DNA of 64,000 nt from Takakia lepidozioides (Eukaryota; Streptophyta; Takakiopsida; Takakiales; Takakiaceae), in contig CM060732.1 in assembly GCA_030704615.1 (NCBI GenBank), positions 79,633,171 through 79,697,170 on the forward strand. Direction: 5' to 3'. A program made the position numbers and the translations under genes. Shown here one piece after another: positions 1 to 11,400 of this stretch. Each line of letters opens with the position of its first letter. Within the stretch, counting starts at the first letter, position 1. The notes beneath the pieces are model-generated. The model had not been told where the DNA came from and searched no databases. It worked only from the letters and a program-made list of their open reading frames with translations.

Positions 1-210
1 GGGGAGATGAGGAGAGCCGAATAAGCGTCCATTGCTATGGCAGAAAGTGTGAACTCCAGTAGTGGGACTTGATTTTAATATTGATATTGGTTTTGGCCCT
101 TTCTCAGATTCTCTTTAGTCTATTGTCAATCCCAAGAAGTCTCTAGCATCAAAGGGAAGAGACATGAGAGAGATCCAAATATGCCCTAAACTTGCCTGTG
201 TGTGTGGCAG

Positions 211-570
211 GGAGTGTGCCCAGAACTAAGCCACTGGCGTCGGCTTGGTATACATGCAGCCGCGGATTATGTTGCTTCAGTCCAATCAGATTCAGCCTCT
301 CAAGAAGCTGACACTGACGCTAGTTCGACCCCAGAGAGTAGTGTTACATCTCAGGCAGACCAGATTCATTCTGTCATTTTGGAGCCTTCTTCAGTAGAGA
401 GCACAGCCACTACTGATGGGGAAAGTACTGGATTTCTAACAGAAGAGGATGACATTAGTGGTCCAGGAAATGGCCAGCTGAATTCTAACAGTAGGGAGAG
501 CCAAATGGATAGTCTGAGTAAATCAGTAGAAGACAAGGAAAGGGAAACCCATTTCTCCCTGGACATTTAG
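211..570 (+). CDS. terminal exon of an unidentified gene
   Basis: An open frame runs from a good splice acceptor (pyrimidine/GT-rich tract ending in GCAG at 207-210) to a TAG at 568-570, about 119 residues. The translation begins with GVCPELSH and soon becomes an acidic, Ser/Thr/Glu-rich, low-complexity tail without a recognisable domain, which is typical of a disordered C-terminus. The body of the gene would lie upstream, outside the window. I do not recognise the family and assign no function. The upstream 200 bases look like intron. The exon call rests only on the acceptor, the open frame and its biased composition, so it could also be a chance ORF. Confidence 0.4.
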   Translation, partial: GVCPELSHWRRLGIHAAADYVASVQSDSASQEADTDASSTPESSVTSQADQIHSVILEPSSVESTATTDGESTGFLTEEDDISGPGNGQLNSNSRESQMDSLSKSVEDKERETHFSLDI

Positions 571-3500
571 TTTCCTGGAGATGTATTCTGGTGCCTCCTT
601 ATTCATCTTCTCGTCCTCACTTCAAACCCAGACCCGGGGAGAAGTTCTTTTGGTACTTTCATGAATAGTCATGTTCCATATTTCCTGTTGAAACCTGGAC
701 TCAAATGACTCCACTGTATGTAACTGCCAGTGCGGTTTTTTTCATCTGAGGTAAGGTGTCCTGGGAGACATGATTTTCCTTGGCCAATTTGACCTCCCTT
801 TGGGAACACACGAAGGAGCCTAGGCAAGGCCAAATGAGATTGACATCTTGTTTGTTTGCTAAAGGTCTAAGAAATGACCACTGCGCTGCTTGATTAGGTT
901 CAGGGTCTGCCTCAAAAATGCTGCTACAGTCAATACCTTTTAGCTCTACTGTCCAGAGTTTAGTGTAATTCCAAATGATGACTAATGTCATCAGCGAGGT
1001 CAAAACCTTCCATTTTGTATGTATGTGTGCATATGAAGTTGTTTGGATTTAACTATGACTGCATGGTATGTGGTAATAAGCACTGATGTTTATGCAGATA
1101 TGTTAAGGCCATCACACACTGTTGGTGTTTCGGCTGATGTTGTTAGAGGTGTTGTTGTGCTGTTATCATGATATAATATAGTGTTTTTTTAGAGAGAAGG
1201 TACCCACAAATTCAACTAGTCCATGCAGTGATCCTCATTTATAGCTGGGTTGGCTTAAATAGGTGACATAGTAGCTTCAAGCATTTGCAGCAAGCTTGTC
1301 CAGATGCTTGTCTTCAAGCAATTATTTCTTCAATCAAACAGTTCGTGTTAATGCTCCCCAGGATATTCTGCACGACATGTGCCATTTCACATTTATGCTG
1401 TTGTGTGGGAGAGCCAGATGCCTAAATGCCATAGCTGGTGTGTGATGCAGAATGTATTCTAACAAGTGATTGCTAAAATATTTGTGTTGTGGAATGATCT
1501 TTTTCCTCCTCGCCCGACAAGGAGATTACCAGCCTATGGTTTGAAAGATATAGAGAGAATGTACTCGTAAGGCATTGCTTGCTCACGGCTGTAGCTTTGT
1601 GGCCATCGACCCTATGTCCAGTTTTGTGATGAACGTCAAAAGGAAATATATGCTACATTTTGTGAGGGGCTCACTCAGTAGCAGGACTTACCTTAGTAAA
1701 GATAATTAGTTCGGGTTTTCGAGATATCCCTTCACTCAATTTGCTGTGTGTGAGCTGCCCAACAGTTATACTCCAACAGGACCAGGGCTTTAGGCTCAGC
1801 CTCAAGATTCCCATCCTAAGTTAAATTTTAGTCTAGTGCTGAGTGAGGGAGAGAGAGAGACAAGGTCCATGCTGACCCTCCGAGGGAGCTATCGCTGTTG
1901 CTAGATTGCATAGCCAAAGAGGCCAACAAGTTCTCAGTGCGACCTCTAGGGTAGCCTGTGCGTTTGGCCCATGTATGAAGAATTGAAATGTAAGACCAAG
2001 TGTGATTTCCTATGTATCCAAATGCGTCTCCTATGTCAAGGCCCATCTAAGCCCAAGTGCAATCTTCTATGTATCTAATCATCTATGAGCACAACCGCGG
2101 TCATAGGGGTTAAATGTTCTCATCCTGCGGTCATAGGAATTACATGTTAATAGGCACGGTGCATATGAGTACCTTCAGATTTATTTTCTCAATGCGAAAA
2201 TAACTTTTCTAGGGCTTAAACTGCAGATACCCAGACTGAAAACCACCATTTTTGTTTTTCTGGGGTTTTCTAGGATATCTGGTTTGCATAACGTGAGGAA
2301 ACCCCACGCCTTTAGGGTAACATGTTTATCGTGTATAGGTATTACTTGTTTCTTAAGTGATGTGAGCAGTTAAAACAAGTTTCGCAAAGTTTTTAGTTTC
2401 TCAATTTTAGTTTCGCCGGAGAATATTCGAAAGGCATATAGGGAATATCCTTAATATTCGCTCACACACTACCCAACCTCTTGTATAGAGGCCCAAGTGT
2501 CCACTGTCATCTAAGCCCAAGTGTATCCAAGTGCGTCTCCTATGTAGAGGCCGAAGTGCAACCTAAACGAACTTGAAATTCGTGTTAGCCATATTTCATC
2601 ATTTTTTTTCCACACAGCCTACGATCAGATTTGAACCGGAGACCTTTCCTTTTATATCACTCCTGTCGAGGCTCCCACCATTGTCCCAGGAATGCCCACT
2701 CTCCTATTTTTCAGGAATTTCCAGCAACCAAAAGTACTTGAAATTCAACATCTCCCACACCGCATGTCCAAAAATCATGAGACCAAGTCTCAGGGCTTTC
2801 CAACGGTACCAAGCACCAAGGTTGGAGACCCGCGGTTTGGGACATCTCAAATCTACAAAACAAAACAAAACAAATGCATGGTTACATGCGAGCCCTGCCC
2901 TTGCATAGTTATGAATTGGTTGTGAAATGATTGACAAAATTATTCGGGAGATTAAATGCTAGGGAAATTGTGGTCGATCCAATATGCTTCTTCTTCCAAT
3001 ATGCTTCTTCTGTACTAGACAAATAATGTTGTGTGGTTGCAATAATCCATAGTAATGTGGCCTCTACTTCTGAGCACATAATCTACCGCCATTCATTTTT
3101 ATATTAGAGACAAACCCAATCTGCTACTTTTTGCCCTCGTCAGACAGTAGCTTGAGCGGCGTCACCCGTGGCAATTGTCTTGGGAACCTGACCACCAGTG
3201 GCCGAGCAAAGCAGCATGAGGCACCAAGAGGCTCCAGCCCACAACCCGGACCTGCACTCGATTCTAATAAGTTTATCTTTCGTAGGGCTCTTATTCACTT
3301 CCAAATCCTCATCAACAGTCCTCATTTGGTCTGGAACTAAACTAGGTACCCTAAACAACAATCGCTTCATGCCACGTGCTATTTGCTACGAGTTCCTTCT
3401 TTTTCAGTCACTGCATGCGTTCCAGTATGGATGTGACAATGGATGATTACCATCCAACCGAAACATTGGTCCCTCGAAAAGATGGTCCCGTGACAAGTGA

Positions 3501-3639
3501 GAGAAACCAATTGCATAGTTTCTGCCTCAGGGCAGAGCCAACCAACATCTCGATTCATATATTGATATATGACCGACGGAGGTGAAAAAATGAAGTAACC
3601 GGTCTAGTTAGGAACCGGCGGAAGTGGGGGTTGGTACCA

Positions 3640-4110
3640 CGTGAGCACAAACAGCGTGAGCACAAAAAATTCGCCACGTGAGCAGGATCCACGGTTATAG
3701 GGGTGATATGTATGTCAGCGGAAATACATATTATAGATGGACATAGGATCTTTCCGTGTTAATAGGGTCCCCATGGTGTCTCAATATAATGTTAAACATA
3801 GGAGTTTGAAAGGGAGAAACTCTTAGAAAAAAATAAAAACCAAAACCAAACCCCAATTTCGCCGACGAAACCAAGTTTTGCTAGCGGAAATCCAAGTTTT
3901 GCTGGCGAAAACCGTGTGCATTTCGCTAGCGAAACCCTTTTTTGGGGGTGATTCTTGCCACATTGTTTACGTGCGCTGATCTCTGAGTTCTGGCAGATAT
4001 ATTTGTGGATCTTTGTGCTCACGCGAGTTAAGCTTTGGATGATTAATCTCATGATTTTTTTTCGCGTGAGCACGGTTTTCAGATAGTTTCGTATTTCTTA
4101 CCGCATGAGC
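3640..4110. repeat. cluster of CGTGAGCAC repeats with a 12-bp inverted pair
   Basis: The motif CGTGAGCAC (or its complement) recurs near 3650, 3663, 4016 and 4065. Two copies form perfect 12-bp inverted arms, GTGCTCACGCGA at 4015-4026 and TCGCGTGAGCAC at 4062-4073, with a 35-bp loop. Between the copies, at 3850-3940, lie several self-complementary TTTCGCTAGCGAAA-like words and two copies of CCAAGTTTTGCT. The arrangement suggests the remains of a small foldback or MITE-type element, but no target-site duplication is evident. Confidence 0.45.
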
Positions 4111-4228
4111 GCATTTTGGTTTCGCCATCACATATTCTCCAAAATATTTTGGAATATTTGGAATATGCCTTTGTGCGCTGGTGTGAGCCTGCTCACATGC
4201 TACCCAACCTCGCGGAGGTTAGACATTC

Positions 4229-4420
4229 AAATAACCGAGCAAAGAACTTATTCGATGAAAACCATCGGTTATTTGAGATTTTTGCAAGTAACCCCAACCA
4301 CAGGTTATATTATATCTAGCCATAAAATATTTAATAACCACAACCGCAGGTTACTAGTTTCCTGAAATTTGAAGCAACCGCAACCGCCGGTTATGAAAAA
4401 AATCAAATAACCGCCCAACA
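4229..4420. repeat. repeated partial palindrome TAACC-CAACC-GGTTA
   Basis: Three spaced copies of a ~19-bp partial palindrome of the form TAACCnCAACCnCnGGTTA occur near 4290, 4335 and 4374. They are flanked by further CAAATAACCG and CGGTTATTTG half-sites. The copies are about 40 bp apart. They do not encode protein and match no element I recognise. Confidence 0.45.
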
Positions 4421-4996
4421 CTAGTTTAGAGGTAGTGGAGCAGCCGCCGACTTTTCCTGGAGCAGTGGTCATGTCCTGTAGCACGTCCCCACGTTTCCAG
4501 ATCCCTCTACAACCGGCCACCTCACTCCTACTTCAGCAGGCTCCCCCATTGGCCGGTCTAATCCTCTTCATTTTTCAACCTTCAGGAACAACCCCTCCCA
4601 GGATTTGGGACCCTTTATTATTATTTATTTATATAGTGAGGCTTGTCTGTTTTTGCCCTCCTGTTCTTTGTTGGCTCTCTTGAGTCTGCAGAAGAGAGAC
4701 TTTGCAACATGTTCAAGTCAAGGGAGAAAATGTGGTCAAAGGACCTTACAAAGTGTCAAGGCTCCGACTCCGTGTGTTGTGCTGAGTCATGCCCCTTACT
4801 CTCACCTCCCCTCTATGTTTTGCCAAAAGAAGAGAGCTCATTGCTGTTTGAGGCTTGTTAGAATCCGCGGCAGACGGAGATCCAGAGAGACCGAGAAAAG
4901 AGCATACATAACCTGGGGAGTGTAGGCTGCTCCCACACAAGAGCAAGCAAACGGAACAGCAACTTGGTAATTGATATTGATCACGCAGAGGAAGCT

Positions 4997-7199
4997 ATGG
5001 GATCAGTTACCGAGTAAGTCTGCCAGTCTTATCCCGCTCTTCACAGCGTAGGCGAAACGTGGACTTTTGATTGCAGTTAATTCCATGTTTTTTCTATCTG
5101 TAGCGTGTTCACAGTATGCTTTTACATGGAATCGATCTAGAGATTAGAGTAGGGATGTAACAGAGGAGTCGGTCGAGACTGTAGTGCTCATGTGATGTTT
5201 GAGTGAAATGAGTCTAAGAAGTGCAGGTTAGGTCATTTTAATTGTACGTACAACTAGCAGATTGGCTTCGCCACACTTATGGCGGTGTTTTGATTCATCG
5301 CACAGTACATGAATCACTGTGGGGCTTATAGGACGCACTTTTGTGAGCTCAATGATAGATCGAATCATACAACTGGTGGAACCTTCAAATAGGATTCTGC
5401 ACCTACATCAATTCCGTTCGGAGGAATATTTTGGAATCACAGCTCTGCTGTTCAACATGTAGGATACTGGTCCCGACTTACACTAGATACTGCCAATGTG
5501 AATTGAAGTTTTATATATGTGGTCGGTTCGATGTATTTGAAGTCTAGCCCTAACCAAGTTACCCGATTCTTACATGTAACTGATCTAGCAACTGGCAACT
5601 TCGTATGCATGCAGAACGAGGTGGTGGTCGAAGGAGTCCCCCAGTCACCGTGAACGTCCTGAGAGACTTAGGAGAACGTAGTTTCTGACGTTCCTGCTGT
5701 AAAAAACAAGAAACGTAGGGAAAACGTTTAGGTTTGGATGATAATTGTTTCATCCAAAATTTGACTGGATGAAAAATCGGGCAACAAACCCTAGAGCCCT
5801 GCTAGAACAGACGTTCGTTGCTCATGCCGTTTTCTGTTACGTTTTCTAATTTCCTTTCTATGAGAATGCCCGTTTTTTAACGTTTTCAAGCATTAACTCG
5901 TTTTCCGTTCGCGGTGACTGGGCGAAGGACACAGTGGCAGTGGTGACGGGGGCATAGGCTTCGAGATTGCACGCCAATTGGCAAAACATGGGATCACCAC
6001 AGTTCTGACTGCGCGCGATGAACATCGTGGGCGTGAGGCCCTTGAAGCTTTGAAAAGAGAAAGGTTAGAGCAGGTCTCTTTCCATCTTCTTGACGTCACC
6101 AGCGAAGATTCTGCACGGACACTAGCAGATTGGCTTCGCCACACTTATGGTGGTATCGATATCCTTGTGAGTTTCGCGATAATTCCCCAATTAAGAGGGG
6201 TTTTATATCTGGGATCCTGTCCCTTATCCTTTCAATAAAGATCCACTCAGTTAAGAAGATAGACTGTTATACAGACAGAGTACGCGAGCCACAAGAAATG
6301 AATTGAGGAAGTTAGGGGGTCTTTGTTGGAAGCTGACAAAGTGGTGCATTTTGTCGGGGCAGGTAAATAATGCTGGGATCTCGAAAGTCGGCCCTCTGGC
6401 TGTAGTGGATGCAAAAGCTATTATAAGCACCAACTATGACGGTGTCAAGCTTGTAACAGAAGCCTTGCTCCCTCTTTTACGACACACTGAGGCTGGTGCT
6501 CGCATTGTGGTGGTTTCCTCACGACTTGGCCAACTGCAGGTCTCGCTCTCAGACATTGTGAGTTTGATCTCCTTCATATGGGTATTTTTTAGAAGTCTTG
6601 AGAAGACTGACTATTGATACTCTATAGGAGAGTGGTGTGTGTACATAGTCCTGACACGTCTATCCAGCTTTGCCTAGCATGCTATAGTTTTGTCTCCTTA
6701 TCCTGCCTTGCAGTAGTACAGCGGCTGAGTTTTGTGGAAAATTGTTTCTTTGACTGCCTCTCAGTTGTTGAAAAACAAGTTTCGTGAAGCGTTAGCTGAT
6801 CGTGAACACATCGAAGAAGTCACCGTCAACAAGTTCATTGATCAGAGTCTCCAAGATTTGAGTACTGGGACGTGGAAGGAAAAGGGTTGGCCCGCATATG
6901 TTTCATCAGCATATTCTGTTTCGAAGATTGCGGTGAATGCGTACGTCAGCATAATGCACCGCGCCATCTCTGGTCGACCGCAAGACGAGAGCATCGTTGT
7001 GAACACTTACTGTCCCGGGATGACTGAAACAGATATGCTGTCGGTGGGTATCAGCGAGGCTCCCCCGCCGGAATTATCACACCTCATACCCCACCCTGTT
7101 GATCGAGGTGCTGATACGGGTGTGTGGCTAGCTCTCCAGCCTCCTGGAGGCCCTTCAGGAAAGTTTTGGGCTGACCGCCATGAGATGAGTTCTAACTGA
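4997..7199 (+). pseudogene. carbonyl-reductase-type short-chain dehydrogenase/reductase, frameshifted
   Basis: This is a four-exon gene of the plant carbonyl reductase / neomenthol dehydrogenase-like SDR group, cytosolic NADPH-dependent carbonyl reduction by family. Exons: 4997-5013, 5891-6166, 6363-6539 and 6765-7199 (TGA). The outer splice phases fit. The translation starts MGSVTD, then WAKDTVAVVTGA. NNAGI begins exon 3, VVSS supplies the catalytic Ser, and AYSVSK in exon 4 supplies the Tyr-Lys pair, followed by the family's YCPG motif. The defect is in exon 2 around 5949-5958. The cofactor loop should read TGANRGIG, but 10 bases are missing, the frame hits TAG at 5955, and it resumes one frame over at GIGFEIARQL. 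Restoring 10 bases gives exactly the exon length needed for the next splice phase. The rest looks intact, so this is either a very young pseudogene or an assembly deletion. An unspliced or edited product seems unlikely. Confidence 0.85.
5253..5286 (+). repeat. copy of an SDR exon 2 fragment inside its own intron 1
   Basis: These 34 bases repeat positions 6121-6154 at the end of exon 2 of the same gene, with one mismatch (GGCGGT against GGTGGT). The flanks do not match. It is a short templated insertion lying in intron 1, about 870 bp upstream of its source. Confidence 0.85.
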
Positions 7200-8470
7200 G
7201 AGAGAAAAACGGTGGCGTACATAACAGCCTAGTAAATGGGCATTCAACGCCAATCGCTTCCAATTATTACTGATATTAATCTAGAGCATTTAGAGCATCA
7301 CCTTTCCTTCTCTGATCTGTTTCTCCTGCTTACGTAGGTGATGGAAAGAAAAACACATAACATAGGGCCTAATCAACCTCCACTACAGCATTCGAGGAGT
7401 GAAGGGCTAGTAAAGGCCCACAGGTTTGCTGTGGGCAGCTCTTCTTCTCTGGCTCACAGTTCTGCAGCTGCCATAGATGTCTCAAATGGGGCAGTAGGCT
7501 ATGCTGGAGCAAAACCAAATGTTCTACAAGCCTGCTTGTCCTAGTATTAATTCAAACGTCAGCTCATCCTGTTCCACATAAGCATTACTTGTTGGAGTTC
7601 ACATTGTAGACTATGATGTCTCAATTGATTCGCAAACCGCAAACCATCTCAAAGCAAAGCACCGTGTAGGTTTAGAATAGAAACCAGTTTGTGTATTTAA
7701 GAAGCGAGGAAAGACTCTAAGCACACTTCGTTTGGTACACGGTCACAGAAGTAACTACACAATTTGCTTGTCATTCGTGAAATTTTTTCTTCTACTGTCA
7801 GTGTCACTTATTATTAGTCATCACAGTGATTGAGTGCCGAATCTGTTTGGGAGATGGTTGCTGTTGAATGCTCCTAACTTATCCCTCGCTCCTACTTGCC
7901 ATCCGTTGCTGCCAACCATGTATGTGTATCCTCTGGCTTGACAAATGCCATACTTTTGATACATCTTGAAGATGTCTGCTTCTCCACAACGCACCAAATC
8001 ATTTGTTGTTTCTAGTAGTGGTTATGCATTGATCTTGTTAACTGACTCCGGATTTTACAAAATACCATCTTGGCCATTTGCTGGTCCTCACAATCGGCGT
8101 GGCTGCCTATTGAGAGTGGAGTGCGCTAGGTAGGCTCAAGGTGTTCGATTAGTTAATGGGAACACATGGCTACATTGAATAAGAACAAAGGATTTGTGCT
8201 GCAGAAGATTTTATATTCCAACAAGTTACTTGATTCAGCAACAACATACTTTCAAGGAACTTAACATAGTGATGGTGCAGCCAGCATAAGGCTACAACCT
8301 GAATGGCTAAAAGCTGATACAAAATTTGCTCTGGAGGTCACTTTCGACATCTTCCATGTCACGGTCCACAACCCCTGCCCTCTCCAGTCAATTACTTATG
8401 AATCTATCAAATCTTTCTGGGACATTACTAACCTGGTTTGAAACAAGATTGTGTCAGCAACTGGCTAATC
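7200..8470. other. convergent intergenic region
   Basis: This lies between the stop codons of the SDR (+) and the kinase-dehydrogenase (-). It should hold the 3' untranslated regions of both. Short ORFs here have no family resemblance and I see no RNA gene or mobile element. Confidence 0.6.
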
Positions 8471-11400
8471 CTACGAGGGCGCACCCAAGTATGAGGCCAG
8501 CCGCAAAAGGTCGCTGAACACCCCACCTGCTGTGACATCTGCACCAGCACCAGGGCCCCTTATGATAAGGGGTTGCCTTGAGTATCTTGCCGTGGTGAAA
8601 GCGATGATGTTATCATTACCTGAGAGCAGTGCAAATGCATGTGATTTTGGGTATCTGTGGAGCTCCACTCTCCCCTGGTTTGCCAGAACATCCACAACCC
8701 CAACGTACCGCAACACCTGCAACATATATGAATGCCCTCAATACCATAACCTACAAAGCCTCCACTCCACTATGAACCCATTCAAGAGACCTATATGGTG
8801 AATAGCTGATGAACCCTAGTTCCATCTACGGTGTTATGAATCAATGAAGGTACCACTTAAGGAAGACAATTGAAGCAGACGAACATCCGACACTGACACC
8901 CAACACCTAACTCATGCATTGCAATCAGAAAAAGAACCAGTCATGCCATAAGAAAGGATATGAAGAAGCACTGCCTTCCTACCTCGCCTGCAGCTTCTGC
9001 TTCTTTTCTCTGAGACTCAAACTCCGGGTCATACTCAGGGAGCTTCTGTAGGAACTCATCTGCTGAGCTTATGCCCTACAGTTCGATCACAGTGTGAATC
9101 GTTAAGGTCTGCCAGAATCTCTATGTTATGTAAGAAGCTGTCATTTAAGACTCCATCATATTTCCCATCAATTATACCAAAGAAAAGGTGGGAAGAGGAA
9201 CAGATGGGGACGACAAATAGAGAAAGAAACATTATAACATATTAGGAAATGAAATGAAATGAAATGGTACTTTATTACATAGTAGGAAGAAAGAGACATT
9301 TGGAGCAAAAAAGAGGTGGTTAAAAGGGCAGGGGGGGAGAGAAAGGGTGGCAGGCAAGAGGAGGAATGGAAGAAAACAAGTGGGATTACCCTCAAAGGTT
9401 CTGGAACCAAGCTTCGCACTGGGATGTCACTGAGCTCCAACCGCAAACCACATTCCCGTGCAAGAATGATCACCTGAGAAAATGGGAGAGTGACAACAAG
9501 TACCACATGAGTTGCAATGTCCCATCACATACAGATGGAAAACCACACAAACAAAGTGTAGACAACATAAGTGTACAAATCATCCCACAACCTGTGGATA
9601 TATGTAGCACCTTGTCCTAGAATGAACCGACCTTGCGAGCAACGTCCATGCCAAAAAGGTCATCTCTGGGGTCGGGCTCTGTGTATCCATGTGCCTTGGC
9701 CTCCGCTACAATCTGACTGAAAGTTGCATTCCCGCTGAAACTGTTGAAAATATAGCTCAGTGTTCCACTGCATCATCACAAGGCATACCATGAATCTTAA
9801 GACGAAAACAAACTTTTAAAGTTTTCCATTGGTAGAAGAGAAGATCGCTGAAGAAATTACGTTCTACAACAATTCTTGTGGCCATGGGTTGCAGCACACG
9901 CCTTTTGACCATGTTCGGGTTCTGTTGGAAAGAGGGCTCTCTTTCACAAGTCCAAAGAGGTAATGGCACTGATCAACCTTTCCCTGGAGGTACCTACACG
10001 AGAAGGGCCTATGATTCTGTCATTAACCTGTTTCTTGTTAGAGTAGGAAGAAAATTCAGGAAACAGACTAAAACGACTGATCAGACTTGACAATCATGTA
10101 CCTGAAAACACCCTCAATCCTTCTGATCTTGTCACCAGTTTCAAGGAGGCCTCGCAGAGTGCTGATGATTGGGAGCCCTGCCCCAACAGTAGCTTCATAG
10201 AAATAATGCGTGTATGATTCCCGCTGCAGCTCTCTTAGACGAACATACTAAAACACCCAATTCACATGGAGGATTGGGTTAACTCAGGCTGCCACAATCG
10301 GAGAAATAGCTTCATAGAAATAATGTGTGTATGATTCCCGCTGCAGCTCTCTTAGACGAACATACTAAAACACCCAATTCACATGGAGGATTGGGTTAAC
10401 TCAGGCTGCCACAATCGGAGAAAATGCGGAACAGTGGCATCTACATTTGTATTTGGAACTACATTTCAGAGGAATTTAGTCTTAAGCCACTGGGTGCAGG
10501 AAAAGGCTGGCAGAAGCAAGAAGAGAATATTATATACTTTCAAGATTGAAGTCTTCAAAATGGCAATCACTTTCTAGAAGTGCCATGGTTCTTCTTGAGT
10601 TGACGTGTCCTCTAGACATGGTTAGGCTCCAGTTCGATCCACTTATATGTAACTGACACAACATTGTTGAAATTGTAGTACTACGCAACTCTTATACAAC
10701 CGCTGGGCAGAGAGCAGGATGAGAATGGACAGAAGGGGGGTGAAAGAGAAGAAAGAACACCAAGGGAGGGCATTCACCTGGTCAAGAGAGCCTGAATTTG
10801 CTTTCTTGTTGGGAGTGATGATATGAATGCCTCTTTTAAGCCACTGAAAGTACTTTGCAGCCACAGCAGTGCTGGCTGTGCAGTCTATGATCAAGGTGTT
10901 GGGTATAGAGTGGTTGTCCTTCACATATGCTGCAAACTTATCCAAATCTGCCGCTTCACTGTTCTCTGCCAGCAGATCTCTCCATTTTGACAAATCTAGA
11001 CCCCTGCCACACCAAACAGGTCTTCATTCGAATCATGTAAATAGAATGGAGTTAGCAGCCAGACTGCCGCACTGCATGGTATTACGTGATGTTCTGTTTT
11101 GCTTTTGTAAGGGTTCTAACATGTGGTGCTGCACTGGTTAAGACAAATAACAGGAAAGATGAGGGGCCCACCTCTACTTGTTCAACCGAGCCGTGTGCAA
11201 TAGAGTGTACTTACGATTCGTCAAGGACCATGGTCTTGCTGCCAATTATGCCAATTACTCTCAAGTCGACTTTGGAAACTGCCTTCAGAGTTGTCCCCTA
11301 AAATCATACCAAAGTGAACACCCGTTGACACAGCAGGAAATATACATCAATAAAACTACCACTTAACAAGGTCAAGGGTTGCAGTTCAAGTAGGATGGTC

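Larger units (their letters stand above)
571..4996. other. intergenic region without a supported gene
   Basis: The first few hundred bases are probably 3' untranslated sequence of the gene ending at 570. From there to the SDR start at 4997 I see only short ORFs with no family resemblance. The stretch contains local direct repeats: a block CATCTAAGCCCAAGTG occurs near 2043 and again near 2510, both close to copies of GCGTCTCCTATGT. The repeats at 3640-4420 are listed separately. The last 500 bases should include the promoter and 5' leader of the SDR gene, but I see no convincing core element. Confidence 0.6.
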
